From the NCBI GenBank assembly GCA_937897315.1, contig CALCNS010000270.1:1-7750 (forward strand): 7,750 nucleotides of DNA, read 5' to 3'. Shown in pieces: positions 6,547-7,750 of the stretch. Under the pieces are notes generated by a model. It was not told where the DNA came from, searched no databases, and was given only the letters and a program-made list of their open reading frames with translations. This DNA is from an uncultured Bacillota bacterium. Lineage in GTDB: Bacteria > Bacillota > JAAYKD01. The position numbers and the translations under genes are program-made. Position 1 is the stretch's first letter. The number at the start of each line of letters is the position of its first letter.

Positions 6547-7731
6547 ATGCGTTACATACCAAAATACGCGAAACTTCGTCAATCACTACGCTCTTTAGGA
6601 ATACAAGGAGCGATTGTCCTCTCGCCGGAGAATTTTTTCTATGTTACCGGCCTTAGCGGGCATCAACTTACTGTTTCGCGTACGCCGGGATTCTCACTTG
6701 CGGTAGTATCTGCTGACGAAACCACCCCTGTGCATATTACAACCATGGATTTTGAGGAACCCAGTTTTATGATGAATGCGTCAGCGCCTTATGTGATTCA
6801 AAAATATCACACTTGGGTAGGTGCTGCTCGAAAGGAAAGCATGTTAGGACAAGAAGTTCAGCAGCGAGAACCCATGCGATCTTCTTTGCAGGTCCTAGAG
6901 CAATTTCTGAACGAAATGGATATAGAAAACAAAGTGATTGGTATCGAGATGGCCTATGTCCCTATGTCCTATGCAAAGCAACTGCAAGAACTATTTCCGG
7001 AAGTGGAGTGGCGCGACATATCGGGTTTGTTTGTTGAACTGCGCAGTGTCAAAGACGAAGATGAGATCGCCATATTCCGCACATTATGTAAGGTAGCCGA
7101 TGATGCGTTTTATGAAGTCAGCCAAATCGCTCGTGCGGGTGTCACGGAACGAGAACTGGTACAATGTTTTCGAACGCACGTCATTCAAAGCGGTCTAGCT
7201 GCACCGAGCGCGTGGTCCATGTTTTCCGCGGGATCCAATGCAGCTCGTTTGACTTTACCAGGAGAAAAAGCCGCTTTACCAGGTGAAGTCATAAAGTTCG
7301 ATGCAGGAGTGAATGCTGAGTTTCAATTTTATACGACCGACACGTCGCGGACATGGGTATTGCCCGGAGCCAGTAAGGAGTTGCTTGACTTAAAAGACAA
7401 ACTCTATGAAGCTCAACGAGCGATGATTGCCTTTGCCAAACCGGGAGTCACTTTTGCAGAGCTTTTCTCTAAGGGCTACAACATTGTACAACAAAAATAC
7501 CCCAATTACCTGCGAGGGCATTTGGGGCATAGCATCAGTTTGGGACCTGCTACAGCAGAAGATCCTTATATAAGCATACAGAACCAGAGAAAATTGGTCG
7601 CAGGAATGATCCTAGCGATTGAAGTTCCCTGCTACATGACCGATTACAATGGTTTTAATATTGAAGATATGGTTCTCATCTCCGATACCGGAACAGAAGT
7701 TTTAACCCCTAAAACGCCACATTATTTGTAA
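6547..7731 (+). CDS. M24 family metallopeptidase (Xaa-Pro peptidase/creatinase fold)
   Basis: 394-residue cytoplasmic enzyme; no signal peptide or membrane segment. Residues 8-160 match the creatinase N-terminal domain (YAKLRQSLRSLGIQGAIV, then NFFYVTGLSG at 29-38). Residues 170-390 are the pita-bread M24 domain. All five metal ligands can be placed: Asp252 (IKFDAG), Asp265 (TTDTSRTW), His328 (GHLGHSIS), Glu359 (GMILAIEVP) and Glu373 (NIEDMVLIS). Two departures stand out: the two aspartates are 13 residues apart rather than the usual 11, and the HExP motif whose histidine assists catalysis in prolidases and methionine aminopeptidase reads AEDP (337-340). The family cleaves peptide bonds next to proline, but also includes creatinase and non-peptidase relatives, so the reaction is uncertain. 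Divergent to the importer operon and sharing an operator-like dyad with it, it probably processes the imported substrate. No terminator is visible in the 19 bases that remain after the stop codon. Confidence 0.92.
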   Translation: MRYIPKYAKLRQSLRSLGIQGAIVLSPENFFYVTGLSGHQLTVSRTPGFSLAVVSADETTPVHITTMDFEEPSFMMNASAPYVIQKYHTWVGAARKESMLGQEVQQREPMRSSLQVLEQFLNEMDIENKVIGIEMAYVPMSYAKQLQELFPEVEWRDISGLFVELRSVKDEDEIAIFRTLCKVADDAFYEVSQIARAGVTERELVQCFRTHVIQSGLAAPSAWSMFSAGSNAARLTLPGEKAALPGEVIKFDAGVNAEFQFYTTDTSRTWVLPGASKELLDLKDKLYEAQRAMIAFAKPGVTFAELFSKGYNIVQQKYPNYLRGHLGHSISLGPATAEDPYISIQNQRKLVAGMILAIEVPCYMTDYNGFNIEDMVLISDTGTEVLTPKTPHYL

Positions 7732-7750
7732 GTTACTGAATCTTTTCGTT

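Noticed and set aside
6813..7037. 74-codon open frame inside the M24 peptidase gene
   Set aside because: It is an out-of-frame shadow of a conserved enzyme with no start signals of its own.

Overview
The window carries a peptide-type ABC import operon on the minus strand, headed by its own GntR-type regulator gene. A metallopeptidase gene of the M24 (Xaa-Pro peptidase/creatinase) family is divergently transcribed on the plus strand. Several traits point to a Gram-positive Bacillota (Firmicutes), probably of the Clostridia: moderately AT-rich DNA, strong AGGAGG-like ribosome binding sites before most genes, a lipoprotein signal on the solute-binding protein, and a DppF-type ATPase with a DGGRRQR signature. 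The genus cannot be fixed from the sequence alone.

Layout from right to left in the direction of minus-strand transcription: GntR-type regulator (6295-5351), DppD-type ATPase (5324-4341), DppF-type ATPase (4335-3373), lipoprotein solute-binding protein (3347-1812), DppB-type permease (1742-786) and DppC-type permease (796 to the window edge, 3' end cut off). All gaps are 26 bases or less except the 69 bases before dppB, which hold a perfect 12-bp stem-loop. The two permease genes overlap by 11 bases. No intrinsic terminator is seen inside the run, so the six genes look like one transcript. The plus strand has one gene, the M24 peptidase (6547-7731). The last 19 bases of the window hold nothing recognisable.

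The 251-base divergent intergenic region (6296-6546) is the control point. It has a near-consensus sigma-A promoter (TTGACA, 17-bp spacer, TAATAT) reading into the regulator. Three dyads with a CATTG core, spaced exactly 17 bp centre to centre, run from the promoter spacer into the leader. A fourth copy sits between the peptidase's putative -10 box and its ribosome binding site. The simplest reading is an autoregulated circuit in which the regulator controls both its transporter operon and the peptidase. The system would capture a small peptide (or peptide-like amide) at the cell surface, import it with ATP, and process it in the cytoplasm with the M24 enzyme.

No mobile element, CRISPR array, tRNA or rRNA was seen. 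The families are well known. The less ordinary points are the operator-like phased dyads, the M24 enzyme's missing HExP histidine and wider metal-ligand spacing, the regulator's unrecognised C-terminal domain, and the intercistronic hairpin.
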